A stretch of 64,000 nt of DNA from Progne subis subis. Lineage: Eukaryota; Chordata; Aves; Passeriformes; Hirundinidae. Shown piece after piece: positions 39,301 through 51,933 of this stretch. A model generated the notes under the pieces. That model was not told the origin of the DNA. It ran no database searches and worked only from the letters and a program-made list of their open reading frames with translations. The position numbers were made by a program, and so were the translations under genes. Each line of letters begins with the position of its first letter. Within the stretch, counting starts at the first letter, position 1. The DNA lies in the NCBI GenBank assembly GCA_022316685.1, contig JAKJHU010000056.1:2533872-2597871 (forward strand). The letters run 5' to 3'.

Positions 39301-42300
39301 TGAAAATGCATATTTGATTATTAATTGTAAACATTGGTCTTTAGCCAGGCCTGAAATTTTAAGTGAAAGAATGAGCATGAGCTATGTGATTACACTCAGC
39401 CCACCCTTGCTTTTTCCCATCACATCCTATAAAATCTCATTATTGGCTCTTATATGAAGAGGGAGCTCCCAAAACAGCTGCTGTACTTTGTCTGCCAAGC
39501 TATCAACACACTGCAGGAGGAGGAGAGTGAAGAGTTCTGGCTGCTCCACTGCGAGTTACCTTGCCTGACTGGGAAAGTCAAGTAATCAATGCTGCCAAAG
39601 CACCTAAACAGACACAATTCCCACGTCAGATAGAAAGTCTCCCAGCAAAACCTCTCTCAGCCCAATTGAAATGGTGGAAGGAGGAGAAAAGTGGCATTAT
39701 CACAAGCTGCAGAGCACCCACAGTGGGTTCAGCTGGTCACCTTCCCCAGACTGACCCCCAGACAGTAGGATGAGCCTGGGGAATACCAACAGCTCAACCT
39801 CATCATTCCCCTGTTCAGAACCACCAAGGATGGGGGACAAGGGAAAGCCTGAAGCTCACCAACGCTTTCTGTTCTGCCATGCTAGATGAGAGTTGTTTCC
39901 AGGCTCCTCTACTTACACTACCTGGCAACAGCACCTTAAAGGATCTTAGAGAAACTGGGGAACATTGAAAATCTGAATGTGTCTGTGGCATCACCCCTCT
40001 GCTTTCCAGCACTGCAGGAAGCAGGGTAGAAAATATGGGTGTGCTTTATGGCTAGCTACCCAGAAAACCCCTTCAAGAAGCTCCAGGAATTTCCATTCAC
40101 TGCTACAGAAACACTATTGGTGTTTACTGGAAAGAAATGGGAGATGACTGGAACAGGCCGGACCTAATTTGCAGCAGTTCAGAACATCCCAGGGCATTCC
40201 CGTTAATAACAGCTTTTTAAAGTTGGGGAAAATATGGTCTCAGTATCCAAATTTTTCCTGATCTGTGTCCAGGATGAGAAATCACACTGAGCATTTCTCA
40301 AACTTTTTGAAAGGTCATCCTCCCTTAGGGATCTTTATTTGAATAAATAAAATGAAAAGAAGTCTTTAGTTTTCTTTCTTCTTTTTTCTCCCCACACAAG
40401 CATTGTACCACCCAGAGAACAGGTAACTGCCTTCAATTTCTGGTACCAACTCAGCTTCTCCAGCACAGTAGAGTGAAAAATCTGACTAGCAGCTGACTGC
40501 TGCACTGAAGAAAATGAATTACTGTCAACAATTAAAACTTGTGGCTACTGTGAGCAACTCACAACTACCTCCCAGTCCTTCCTGTCCCAGAGTTTGAAAA
40601 ATACCATCCCAACTCACTGCCACAGATTCCAGTACAAGTCACTAGGAAGCCTGAGGAAAAAAAGGCTCCAAAAGCTTTTTGAGAACAAAACAAAAATAAT
40701 AATAAAAACCCCACCTCTATTGAGGATGTTTTCTTTCTGTTGAAACATCTTTGTATGGATTCTGGTGATTGACCCCTTTCTAAAAGAATGAAAATACCAT
40801 GTGGGCTGTGCTGAGTGGCAGCCAAGTGGAACAGAAGGGATAATGTTGAACCCAGAAAGGCAGAGGGAGGAATTAGGAAAGATCGACAGCCTAAAGCTAT
40901 TCAACAGCAGTGACTGCTTGAGCTGGGATAAGTCTAAGAGGCCTGGACACAAAATGCTCTCTGTGGGGGCTGTTTGTACCTCAGCTGGACCCTTCCAGCC
41001 CCAGGCATTAACTGGTGATGAGAGAAGAGAGGGGCTACCAGTCACTAAGAAGATTTGGCCAGGACTGTTGCCAACACGGTCTTGGCAGCAGCAGTAGTCT
41101 TGTCTACTCTGAATTGTTCAGGTTTTCCAAATAGATGTATTGGTTTTGCTTTTCTTCTCCCCTACAAGAAGTTCTGTTTGTTTAAAGCCATTGCTTAACT
41201 CTGTGCTCACAGGCATTGCTCATTCCTGAGCATTCAAAGGGCGTAATTGAATTTCCCAGGCTTCTGGGAGAGGGTCAAGCCAGCTTTGTGTAACAATTTT
41301 AGCAAGAACCCAATTAAATTAAGGCAAGCTCTGTTGCTGCCAATCTGTGCCTTGGAGAAGGGTTACAATTAAACAACAAAACATAGTGTGGCACTAGGAC
41401 AGCAACAGATTTACTTCAGCATCCTCGGAGTACATTACCACAATATCATAAAAACAAGATTTAACACTGAGAATTTACCCAAGCAAGACAAACATTACTC
41501 CAGGGCAATATGATATAGTGTGGTTTGTTTTTTGGTTTTTTGTCCCTTTCTAAAAGTGAAGGAAAGCAGAATTCCTTCAGTATTCCCAGGTTTTTAGTCT
41601 GTTAGTGTCAGCTGTGACTACCTTATTTAGAAACAAAGGCAAATTTTTTTAAACAGCTATTAAAGATACATCCTGTGGCCTCTGTAAGGGAAAAACACTT
41701 ATGGACAACAAACACAAACAGGGAGAGCAAGGAGAAAAACTACTGTCATTAACTTCAGTCAGACACATCCATGTATAAACATTTATGCTGACCTGAAACG
41801 GAGTGACAGACCATCATGTACTCTCTTTAAATACACTATTAGCATTTTCTGGTGGATAATGAGCGTACAGGACAAGTGCTTCTGCGATAGTTCCCCTCTT
41901 GCTTCATCTGCCTGACCTCCTCCTCTCCCCTGCAACATTAACAAAGCTGGCAGCATTCAACAGAAAAATACTGCAAACAGAAAAACAGAGTGTAGTTTTT
42001 CAGATCACATTACATTTTTTCCCCTCTCTCCTCCATCATTTCTTGATTTCTCTCCCCCATGCTCTGCTTCTCTTTTCCATTTTCCTTGCCTGTTTTCTTG
42101 TCTTGGCCATCTGTTTCCCCCTTTCTTTTCTCGCATCTTGTCTGTGTGGTCTTTAATGTAGGATTTCTTTCAGCTTTATGCTTTCCTATTATCTTTTCCC
42201 CACAGTTTCGTGTTGGGTTTTGGGTTGGGTTTTTTGAAGTTATCTGGTTTACTGAGTGTTTTTTCGCTCCCCTTTTTAACTTACCTGACCCTGTGTTACT

Positions 42301-45300
42301 TGCTCAGGTTATTTTCTTCAAAGTCTGGTGAGCCTGACTACACAATCCCCCTCAGGTGAACAGTGCTCTCAGAACACCTACTCATGAGTTCCATGACCTA
42401 GTGGAACTTAAATACATACTGAGCTAGAAGTTAGGCCAGGGCAGCCACTAGAAGCTAAGAGGAGACCACTAAGTGTTTTAGAGAAAGAAGGTCTGTCCCA
42501 AGACCAGAGGACACTATTACTGTGTTATTACATGAATATTTAAGCTCACCATTTACAACCTATGTCAGAAGAACCTCTTTATGAATGAAAAGACAACTGA
42601 GACCCACACGAGTTAAGACACCTAAAGGCTCTTGAGGGTGTCTGCCCTTACCTCTAGGCAAATTACTGATCCTTGGTGCTCTTTGAAGACTTTCAGCTGC
42701 TCTCCAGTGACAATATTCCAGGTCCTGATGGTGTAATCCGTGCTGCCAGAGAACAGCTCCCTGTTTGGTGCATCAAGTATAAGGCATAAGACAGCCCCTG
42801 TGTGTCCCAGCAGGGTCTGGTAGCAGCGCCCGCTGGACACCCACCAGACCTTCACAGTGCAGTCCGTGCTCCCTGTCACCAGCAGGTCCCTGTTCACTTT
42901 CTCCTCCTCCTCCTCTTCCTCCTCCTCTTCTTCCAGCACATCCCTGGAGGAATAGTGAGCTAGAGTCAGGACACAGTTCCGATGGCCCCGAAATTCCTGG
43001 ATTTGTTTCTCCTTGTCCACGCTCCAGCAGCGAGCTGTCCTGTCATAGGAGCCACTGAAGAGATAGTCTTTAGCAACCAGGATTCTGCAAAAAATAAAGT
43101 TTGTGTATATGAACAGTATCGTTCTTTTTACATAACCATCTTTTGTCACAATTTCAGTGCCAAGTACCCCAAAGTATGAAACAGAAGCACCAACATAACA
43201 TCTTGGGCATTTTTAAAAATCAAACACTTCTCTGTTTCTACTTTTAAAATTGAGATCCCTCATTCAGGTACATTGATGGAGATATTTTTATACTATAGCA
43301 TTGTAACTTTGTGCATTTTGTGTTGCTAAAATTCCTTCCAGCAAGAAATATGAACTTTCAAAAGTTATATATAATACCTAGAAGTTTGTTTTGTTGTTTA
43401 GGTTTGCGTTTGTTGGGGGTTTTTTTTTAATTAGCTAATTCTTGGTAAATATTCATTAATATTTCTTTATAAAAAATATTTTAAAACAGATCTGTGACAA
43501 TAACTTGGAAACAAAACAACAATAACGCAACAAAACAACATTCCAGGAATCTGAACTGTAACTGACAGTGTGGAAAATAGCCATCTTTCCATCATCAAAT
43601 AAGAAGAATGCAAGGAAAAAAAAAATACACTCAATTTCACTTAGCTCAGGAATCTCAAAAAAGGTAAAGCAAGAGCACCTCACTTATTACATAAGTGAAA
43701 AGCAAACCAACGATTACACCTGAGGAGTTCAACTTCCCTGGTCTTCAAAATAATGAGTTATAGCTGCACAAACATACAATAACAGAAAAAACTCTGCAGT
43801 TCATATTTCCAAACCAGAGATAGGAAACATCCATAACCTGCCTTCTTTGTCAGCTGAGCTTGGTCCTCTGGAACCTTTCAAACAGGCAACAAAGTCATAT
43901 GAATAGGGAACACATTTCCCATTTGCTGATTCAAGCAAAAATCAGGCCTGTGCCAAAACACAGAACCAGCCTTCCTAACTATTTACAGAATCTCACTACA
44001 CATCATATGTGTTTTGAGTTTAGAAAGGAACCAAGAAGCCCACACGCCCACCAGAAAAGAAATGTTAAAAAAATACCAGTCTTTGACTGCTCTATTTGCC
44101 ATTAATTAAATCCAGTCCAACTATTAATAAGCACTTTAAATGGAAAGGCCAATCAGCCACACACAGTAAGTTTATTATTAAACTTCATTTGCCCAAACAG
44201 GAAAAATTATTACAGAAAAACCCCTGACTCTATCCCTCTTGCTGACACAAAAGCTCGACAGGATGTTTTTAAACCTATTTATCAGAAGCATCTGTTATCA
44301 ATTGGATAATTTCTTCCGGAATTTCATTCCTAGCTCTGAATTCCATTCCCCTGCTGTGTGCCTTTCATTTCTCTCCTATCAGTGTCAGCAGTGCTGCTAG
44401 AAAACCCAATCATTGCAACACAGAACACTGAACTCAGAGGCTTACACAGCCCCTTTTATGAGTGTAGTAATGGGGAACTGCAGTGAAACGATACAGTGTG
44501 TGATAACAGCCGACAGGAACACGAGGGGAGCACCCCACCTGTTGACAATTGATGTGTGGCCTCGGTAAATGGCCAAGCACTGCCCGGTCACCACGTCCCA
44601 CTTCCGAATGGTGTGGTCAGCACTGCACGTGAAGGCAACCTCGTTCTCCAAGTGGCAAAAGGTGATGTAACTTTCATGTCCTAGGGAAAACAAAGGAAAA
44701 TCAGTCACTGTGCAAGCAGAAAGGACAGACTAGTCCAGCTCTTCACCTCAACCAAGAGAAAAATACGAACAAATGTACCAAAACTCCAGTTTTAAATGCA
44801 CCACCGTGCATTTTGTGTTTATAGATGAAACACAACCATTTCAAGTCACAGCAGAAGACTTCACTGATATCAGGATTAAGTGAAAGAGTAAAAGAGTACA
44901 GTTCCACTAATCACATAAATCAAACAGTATTATAAAAATGTAATGAGATAGACTAACATCAATATAGTAAAACTCAAACTAATGAAGTTTGAAACCAGTA
45001 AAAAACTAGCTCATTTTTTTTTTTTTTAATTAGAAAATGCTTGTTTCCTTTTTCTGAAAGCAGGGAGAAAAAGGCTGCATTTCAACCCAGCCCATTGATT
45101 GTCAGGACACAGTCATTAATCAAAGCAAGGAACTCTGAAAAAATGACCTGAGACTTACCAGCAAGCTTGATTTCATTGTCCAGGCAGAATGAAAAGCAAA
45201 CAAAAAAATATAGCAGGAAAATAGTTAGCCAATACTTTCCCCCACATAACCAAACCCCACAATTTTCTAAGTATCAGTATACCTTTAAGGAAAAGAAAGG

Positions 45301-47593
45301 GAGGGAAGGGAGAGCAGGGAGAAAAGGATTAGAGCAGAGTTGTTTACACAATATTCAGAGTACAGAGGGATTCTACAGTTACAATAAAAACAGACACAAC
45401 CACTGCTCTAAAAATGTCATACTGATAAACAAGGCAATACAAAGAAGGAGGAATCAATATTATCACCTCAAGCTTTTGTTGGTGCTTAGCAAGAGGTGTC
45501 ATTTTTCTATTGTAACATTAAATGCAGCACATGTAAAAATCACCTTAGGAATCAAGTCCCAGCTTCATCCAAGATCTCTTGTGTGAAATTGCTGTCACTT
45601 ATCTAATCATTGGACTACTATTACCTTGCACTCTACTGTTTTAACATTTAGACTGTAAACTTTCAAGAGCAGAACTGTTTCCACTAAAGTCACTATTACA
45701 AGAGTGACAGTTATGACTGAAGTTGGTGGGCCCTACTGTGACTTAAATACTATTCTTTGAGGAAAAAAAAGAAAAAAATCAAAGAAGGACAATTGTGATT
45801 AAAGAGAGACAGATGGACAAAGGTATTAGAAAAACAGAATATTGTAAAATAAAGAGATGCTAAAAACCTGAGGGAAAGCAGACTGCCCAGTAAAACAGTG
45901 TTTCACCAACTGCAACAAAGAGATTTCTCTACAATTCCTGAAGTTCAAAACCTTGCTGTACTTCAAAAGCAAACCAGAATCCATGTTACAAACATATGGC
46001 TTGTTTCCTCTAAAACAAACTCATCAGATGCCAAAAATTAAACAGATCACCAGGACTACAAGCAAAACTACACTCGTTCTCCCTCGGTCATGTTCATGAA
46101 ACTTTTTGCAGAGCAGCCTGAATGGGTCAAGTTTCAATCACTGGGATTTTTCTCAGTGCATCATGTAATCCAGCCCTGAGATCAAAACAGCATCTTGGTT
46201 ACTGCACCAAAGTCTGCCAGGCAGATTTTAACCATCAGAAATACTCGACACACACACAGGGTGCCAAAACCCCGTGTGGCAGACAAGGTCTGGTGCTGGT
46301 CTGGCCAAAAGCAGCCACCACACAAGTTTGCTGGTTGTGCTGTGGTGGAGCTTGAAACTGCCTTAGAGATACAGGCTTATCAGTAATTATAGCTTGTAAA
46401 ATTAAAATTGACATGACAACTGCGTGTGTGCATAAGTACAAAATACATACAATTATCTGATTCGACTGACAGTTCACAAACCACCCAGCCCAACCTTCTT
46501 CCGAGTTTACCCCAAACACTGGCAGTACTGGCAGATTCCATAGTAATGAATGCTATCCAATACATGTCTCTTTCTAGTTTAAAGTTAATTAGTGGTTTAA
46601 AGGGATTTCTAAATTTCTTAAAGCAAATGCAGTAAGTTTTCCAGAAGCTAGAACCATGGCAGGATGTGGGGGAAAAAAGACAATACTCCATAGTGAAAAA
46701 CAAGCAAGCAAGCAAGCAAACAACAAGGAAATCACAGCAATATGATATCTTCTTTAGAAGAAAAAAACATTAGAAATTCCAAATTTAACAGCTTTATTTT
46801 TTTCTGTATGAAAAGAACATGAGTGGGAACACAAACATCTTTAGCCTGTATCTTGACTCTTGCATGACTACACTGTTTAAAGTTTTGTTTTTTTTTTTCT
46901 TTTCAATAACTGACATTCCAGTCTAATGATAATATTGGGGTTTTTTTCAAGATGCAAAATTAATTTAAATTGAAAAAGCCCAGCAATTAACATTTCTGTG
47001 CATCAAATGAGGAGGGGAAACAAAAGTAACCTATTTAGCAAGGTTCCTTTCCAGACTTCTGGGTCAAGAGGTTCTAAATAAAGAACACCTGGAAATGAGA
47101 TGATTAAATGGACTGGGGGGAAAAAAATTAATAAAAAAAAGAGAGAATAACAAAAAGTCAGTATATTTTCAGAGTGTAAAACAGGGTTTCCAGAAAGTGA
47201 CAGAAGTTAAACAACTTCACACACCCTGAGATAAAAGGACCCGTTCGTTCAATAGTGCTGGTGACCCGGTTTGGGTTGAAACAGCTCCTGCTCAACGCTG
47301 TTGTAATAAACACCAAAACAAAACAAGCGTGATTTTGTCTGCCCGGCAGCGACTGAAAGAGACCAGAACACGCTGTGTGGCCTGTGCCATGCTTCAGAGC
47401 CAAAGCCCAGGCGGAAAGCAGCTGCCGTACCTTGGAAGTGCCCGTGGCACTGGCTGTCGGCGGTGCTCCAGAGCCGCGCCGTGCCGTCCTCGCTGCCCGT
47501 GAGCAGCCGCTGCCCGTCGGGGCTCAGGCTCAGCCAGTTGATGCCGCCCTGGTGATCCGTGCAGACCTTCACGGCCGAGCCGCTGTTCCCCAT
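27318..47593 (-). CDS. WDR86: WD repeat-containing protein 86 (WDR86)
   Basis: Six coding exons in transcript order: 47593-47431, 44680-44539, 43084-42652, 34007-33872, 29561-29458, 27536-27318. Every junction is GT-AG, and the phases join to 1197 nt, 398 residues plus TGA; human WDR86 is about 376. ATG at 47593-47591 has purine at -3 and G at +4, and MGNSGSAVKVCTDHQGGIN aligns with the human start as remembered. Eight WD motifs follow: TGSEDGTARLW, TCSADHTIRKW, SGSYDRTARCW, TGSTDCTVKVW, SGSTDYTIRTW, SGSADRTVKCW, TGSGDACARAF (Phe replaces the final Trp) and TASHDGTLRIW. A beta-propeller scaffold is expected; its partners are not known. The loop between motifs 3 and 4 carries an 11-Glu run (codons in 42902-42934). 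The C-terminal tail is basic (KRNKRRLKKERS). Largest intron 34008-42651. Identification is firm; the exact role is unknown. Confidence 0.96.
28670..28826 (+). mobile_element. CR1 LINE 3' fragment in WDR86 intron
   Basis: Contains CAAGGTCAGATTGGAAGGGG, CATTGAGCAACCTTGGTCTA and GAATGAGGTCCCTTCCAATG, then CTATGATTCC. This is a standard CR1 3' end on the plus strand, antisense to WDR86, within intron 5 (27537-29457). Confidence 0.92.
29562..33871 (-). other. WDR86: WDR86 intron 4
   Basis: A 4.3 kb intron between exons 34007-33872 and 29561-29458. It is AT-rich with no recognised repeat family or nested exon. Confidence 0.6.
34342..34465. repeat. A-rich simple repeat and A/T inverted repeat
   Basis: AAAC/AAC units (about 34342-34377) are followed by alternating AAAATT-type words at 34404-34465. 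The second part is self-complementary: AATTAAAATTAAAAAA is followed by TTTAATTTTAATT, so it could fold into a long A/T hairpin. It lies in WDR86 intron 3, just past exon 4 in gene order. Confidence 0.85.
34466..42651 (-). other. WDR86: WDR86 intron 3, remainder
   Basis: The large intron (34008-42651) between the poly-Glu exon and exon 4. Apart from the A/T inverted repeat and the CR1 at 36185-36715 I see no supported feature, only short non-conserved open frames. Confidence 0.6.
36185..36715 (-). mobile_element. CR1 LINE fragment, longest in the window
   Basis: The plus strand starts AGAATCATAGACTTGTTTGTG and runs through GTTGGAAGGGACCTTAAAGA, the TTCCTAATGTAAATCTACCC block, and CTTCTCTTCTCCAGGCTGAA to CTCTGGACACGGCCCAACA. 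It is therefore a minus-strand CR1 3' part of about 530 bases, in the same orientation as WDR86 and inside intron 3. Confidence 0.93.
42901..42936 (-). repeat. WDR86: Coding GAG/GAA repeat (poly-Glu) in WDR86
   Basis: On the plus strand this is a CTC/TTC trinucleotide run; on the minus strand it encodes eleven consecutive Glu between VL and KVNRD. The mix of GAG and GAA codons suggests an older, partly interrupted repeat. It sits in the linker between WD motifs 3 and 4, where the human protein as remembered is short and Ala/Glu/Pro-rich. Confidence 0.9.
43085..47430 (-). other. WDR86: WDR86 introns 1 and 2
   Basis: Intron 1 (44681-47430) and intron 2 (43085-44538) flank exon 2. They contain homopolymer A/T tracts (for example about 45017-45028 and 46886-46899) and an AAGC repeat at about 46703-46720. 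No nested gene is recognised. Confidence 0.6.
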
Positions 47594-48980
47594 CCCGGCG
47601 CAGATCACGGGCGCTTCGCAGTCCCCAGACCGTGCTCCGGAGCTCCGGCCGTGCCCCACAGACCGACTGCTGCCATTACCTCAACACCGAAACATCAGCA
47701 GGGCAGTCCAGGCTCCTGCACAGGGACACAAAGGGGGAACGGGAGAGCGCGTTAAATCATTTCATCTCCCCGCGGCTGCATCCCTTCCTCAGCCAGGGCG
47801 AGCCGAAGCCACCGAGCGCCCGTTTCCCCTCAGGATCCCCACGGTGGTAAATGGGCGCACACGCTGCCTCCTGTGCCCTCTCCATGGGGCATCCATGCCC
47901 CCTGGGGGGACTGAGCCCGGGCGGCGGTACCGCTACCTGGTGCCCTTGCCGAGGCTGCTGCCTTTTAAGCAGTCTTAGGGCTGACCTTGGTACACGCCGA
48001 GAAAGCGACGCTTCCGAGAGGGGAGCCCGGGCTCAGGCGGCCCCCAACGCCCCGGGCTGCCTCCATCCCTCCCGCACGGCCCCTCGGCATCTCGGCACTC
48101 ACCGCCCCGGGCACGGCTCAGGCGGAGCGATCCCCACTCGCTCTCCGGGCGGGGGGAACCTCCTCCCGCCGGGGCACCGGTCAGAGCACAGGATCCCCCC
48201 GGCCACCGCCGCCTCCGCCCTGCGGAGAGGCGGGAAGGACTCCCGCCGTGCCCCCTCAGCCCACCCCGGGGCGGGCCCTCACCCCCCGCCCCGGCCCTGC
48301 CTCCATTGCCTCCCGCTCCACGTTCGAGCTGCTTCCCCCCGCGGCGGCCGCCTCGCCGCGCCCGCGCAGCTTGCCCCGTGTTGTCGCTCTGCGACTCGTC
48401 CTCCGCTCCGGAGGTGCCCGGCAGCGACCCCCCCCCCCTTCCCGGGGCTGCTACCCCCCTTCCCCGGACAGCGGCCTCCCTGCCTCCCCGGGGCTGCAGC
48501 CGCTCCTACCGCAGTTCAGTCTCCCGGCGGGGCCGGGGGAGCGCAGGGGCGGGAGGGTCTCTCCCGGCTGGGGTCTCGGAGCAGCCCCGCAGCACACCCG
48601 CATCCTTGGCGGAGATCCCGGGCTCGTCCCGGGAGACGCAGCGCTTCCTGCGGCACCTTCGCCCCTCCGGACGCCCGGGGACACCGGCATTTCCTCCCTG
48701 GCTTCTCCGGTGCCTCCCGGGGGGGGGGGACGCAGAGGGTTGTGCTGGGAGCTGGGTTGAGGGAAGCCATCGCCTTTTGTTCCTCTGCTCGCCCCTCTCC
48801 CTGTGCCACGTTTCGCCTCAGGAGACCCAAACCCGCTGTCTCGCTTTGCCCCGACACGAAGCTTTTGGGGACTCTTTCTTATTAGTGCAACCCCTTGCCC
48901 ATCCACCCCCTGCACGCCGTGGGCGCGGCTCCTGCGGTGGGCCCCAGCTCTGTGCTGCCGAGGGCTCTGACAACACGGGC
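47420..48980 (-). promoter_or_regulatory. WDR86: CpG island covering the WDR86 start
   Basis: Dense CpG from inside coding exon 1 to about 1.4 kb upstream, with C and G homopolymers (about 48428-48438 and 48719-48729). The minus-strand promoter and 5' UTR of WDR86 must lie here; the start site cannot be set by eye. Several long open frames on both strands are expected from low stop-codon density in GC-rich DNA and look non-coding. Human WDR86 has a divergent antisense RNA, so a bidirectional promoter is possible but unproven here. Confidence 0.75.
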
Positions 48981-49106
48981 TGAAGGGTTTTGCCCCACCG
49001 TGGTGTAATCAAGTGTAGGAAGATAAATCCTACATTAAATTAGGGCAAAGTAACGTGGAGAGGCCGAGAGTTCCCGGCAAGTGGGCAGCAAGTGTCCGAC
49101 GTGGAT

Positions 49107-49123
49107 CCCCCCCCCCCCCCCCC
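49107..49123. repeat. C17 homopolymer
   Basis: Seventeen consecutive C at the edge of the WDR86 CpG island; it is a likely spot for assembly error and could form quadruplex or i-motif structure. Confidence 0.9.
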
Positions 49124-49320
49124 ACAAGAAAAGGGAGCTGCCGCTAATTTGCAGCTAAAAACCTGCTGGCAGCGGTAGGATAAATCACAAAACTTATTCT
49201 CCTAGCTTCTGTCTCATATGATCAGAAAAACACCTTTCTGTGTGAAATCCCCAGCCCCTGGCTCCATGTCACACCGCTGGTGCGGGATCGGGGTTCAGCG
49301 GGCGCTCGCTGACATCTGCT

Positions 49321-49518
49321 GAGGCACCAAGGCCTGCTGAGGCACCAAGCCCTGCTGTGGCACCAAGGCCTGCTGAGGCACCAAGGCCTGCTGTGGCACC
49401 AAGGCCTGCTGAGGCACCAAGGCCTGCTGAGGCACCAAGGCCTGCTGAGGCACCAAGCCCTGCTGTGGCACCAAGCCCTGCTGAGGCACCAAGGCCTGCT
49501 GAGGCACCAAGCCCTGCT
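49321..49518. repeat. 18-bp minisatellite, 11 units
   Basis: Eleven head-to-tail units of GAGGCACCAAGGCCTGCT with two main variable positions (GAGG/GTGG and AAGGC/AAGCC), plus a partial degenerate unit to about 49529. Because 18 is a multiple of three, frames stay open on both strands (a PQQALV hexapeptide on the minus strand). There is no splice or start evidence for a protein. Confidence 0.95.
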
Positions 49519-51851
49519 CTGGCACGAGGTGCCCCGGCGTGTGGGCTGGACAGACATGCGTGCGTTAAATGGATAATTCCCGGGATGTGTTATTTCGCAC
49601 AGCGCGACCTGGCACAGGCCCAACAGGACTAATATGTCACACCCAATGTAAACACGAGGTGTTCCCGATTCACCTGCCACTTGTAGCCGTGCAGCCGTGG
49701 AGGAGCTTGCCAGACGGAGCTGTCGGGCTGCAAATTTGGGTTTTGTGAGGGTCAGGTCAAGCCCTGTGGCTTATGGTCCCCAGACAGCTCTTTTCTGAAG
49801 ACAAACGATTCCACGCAACCCTTGTGCGCTCAAGAAACGGCCGAGAAGTTCTGATGTGAGACTTGAATTCTGTATTTCTTCCCTCTGAAAATCACATTAT
49901 CTGTGAAAAGATATTTTTTTGGACATGGAGGCCTGGGAATCGGCTGCTCTCAGGGAGTGTCCCTCACCATCTGCTCATACATCTGTCAAATCCACTCACA
50001 AACCCCTGCCCAGAGTCCTTGCTTGGGAAACTGTAGGATAGATTAGCACTCCTTTTTATTTTCCTGTGTTTCTGTGGTGTGAATAAAAGGGAAAACTCAG
50101 AGGGAAGGGATATTTTGTTAGGTTTGAAGCAGGTCTGCACATTTTAAACCCACACTGTTTAAATCTCAAGGGGGAAGCTGAGCTAGAGGGGAAACCCTTG
50201 GCCACAGCTCAGCCATGCATCAGCTGTGGGAGCAGAGGGTGTGCTGTTCCTCCCCTTGCTCTTTTTAAAGCCTTTTCAAGGTTTTTTATTGTTATTTCAA
50301 ATTAATATTTCCCTCCTGCGGTGACTAATGAAAACATCTGATCTTTTGAATATTTTAATGAATATTTATTCTTTTTCTTGAGGGTTTTTTTGAATCTTTT
50401 TTCAGTTGGTTTTATCTGCCTGAATTTTAGGTAAGTTTTCTTTATCTTATTTATGTTCTTTTGGCGGGTTTTTAATTGTAGGACAATGAAGAAAGTAAAA
50501 GAAAGCTACCTTCTGCTTGATTTTGCTCCTCACGGCCCAAATCTTGTAGTTAATCCTCCTTCATCCAGACAGATGTGTACATACACAGATGCATGAGCTG
50601 CTCCTATAGCATCCAGGCAGTTTAAAAACCTTAAGAAAACTTCTAGATATTTATGGCTGGATTCATAATATACGATTTGCAGGATCCAGTGGCTGTTGCT
50701 AAGTCTGGAGCCAAGTTTAGAGTTTTTGAGCAGTCATGAGAAGGAAGGATGGACGCAGCGTTTAGATCAGCTACACTGTCTTTTGGAAGCAGGAGGGATG
50801 CCCCTGCCTTTCACCACGGACTAAGACAGGGGTCCAATATCAGGAGGTTCCAAATTCTCCACAATTAAGTAGAACAAATTGAGAACAAATTTTTTCTTCA
50901 AATCATACCTTCAATTCCACCAAAGGTTCAACCTGTTCTCACATCTCTGACCCAGCAACAACACAGTACAGGAAGACACTTTAGTTCCCACACACACAAG
51001 ACAGTAATGATCAGGTGCAAAATCCTCTGTGAGCAACTTCATCCCAAAATATCTATGCTTAGACTCGTTTGCCAAACCTTCAGAAACACAGCATGGGCTC
51101 CCAGGCCTTAGAAATTACTAAGTCGTTTTTTTTACATCACTATCTGCACTGATATAAATGCTGAAGAACATTTCCCTTGAAAAATATTTCAGTAATGCTG
51201 CAAATGCTTCCAATAATTTTATTGCTGTTGTTTGTGGAGGAAGGAACACAGGCAGCTCCTCCATGTCCACCTCCCCCTCCTGGGCCCTTGGGTATCTGGA
51301 TGGGTTGCAATGGTCTTTGATGGACAACAAAGGCTCTTTGTTCTGTCGAAGACACAGAGCCAATAACGCCCCAAAGAAGTCAGCACAGAGAGCTCGACCA
51401 AAAACAAAAGAATAAAGTGTGCAGCAATGCAAATTATCTTTCTTAGAGAATTAACCCCTTCCATCATCCCAGCCCCTCCTCCTTCTCTAAAGAAGAGCGT
51501 TTCCAGCTGCCAGCGTCTTTTCTCTTTTATCTATTGCTCTGCTTCAGGCTGTCAACTTCAATCACTTTCAAAATTGCAGATAATTAAGTATTACCTCTTC
51601 CTTCACTTCAGAAAATTGAGAAAGCCAAATAACTCTTAAAACTACTGTCAGGGGCCTGAAAGATTTATAGAGCCACATCCTGCATGGACATGCAGCCTTG
51701 GTTGGTTTTTTTGATTCAACCACATCATTATAGTCAATGAGGACTACAAACAAAAGCATGTTACATGGTCTCCAGAGGCAAGCTCCTTCGCTGAGCAAAC
51801 TACTCTAAGAAAATTTCCCCAGTAAAGTTAAATTTAATTTAAAAATCAATC

Positions 51852-51933
51852 CAGTTACACTGGTACAATGTAAATAAAATTTAACCTTAAATCAGTTACA
51901 CTGGTACAATGTAAATAAAATTTAACCTTAAAT
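51852..51933. repeat. Perfect 41-bp tandem duplication
   Basis: The unit beginning CAGTTACACTGGTACAATGT occurs at 51852 and again at 51893 with no mismatch seen. Perfect identity suggests a recent duplication or an assembly artefact. Confidence 0.95.

Noticed and set aside
47594..47659. N-terminal extension of WDR86
   Set aside because: The frame is open upstream, but the codon at 47659 is GTG, not ATG, whereas the ATG at 47593 has a good context and matches the human start.
47851..48885. Open frames up to 344 codons on the plus strand in the CpG island
   Set aside because: GC-rich DNA has few stop codons, several overlapping frames on both strands are equally long, and the translations are Pro/Arg/Gly-rich with no recognisable domain.
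49222..49680. Repetitive proteins on both strands across the 18-bp minisatellite
   Set aside because: The open frames follow from a repeat length divisible by three. There is no start or splice evidence and no homology I recognise.
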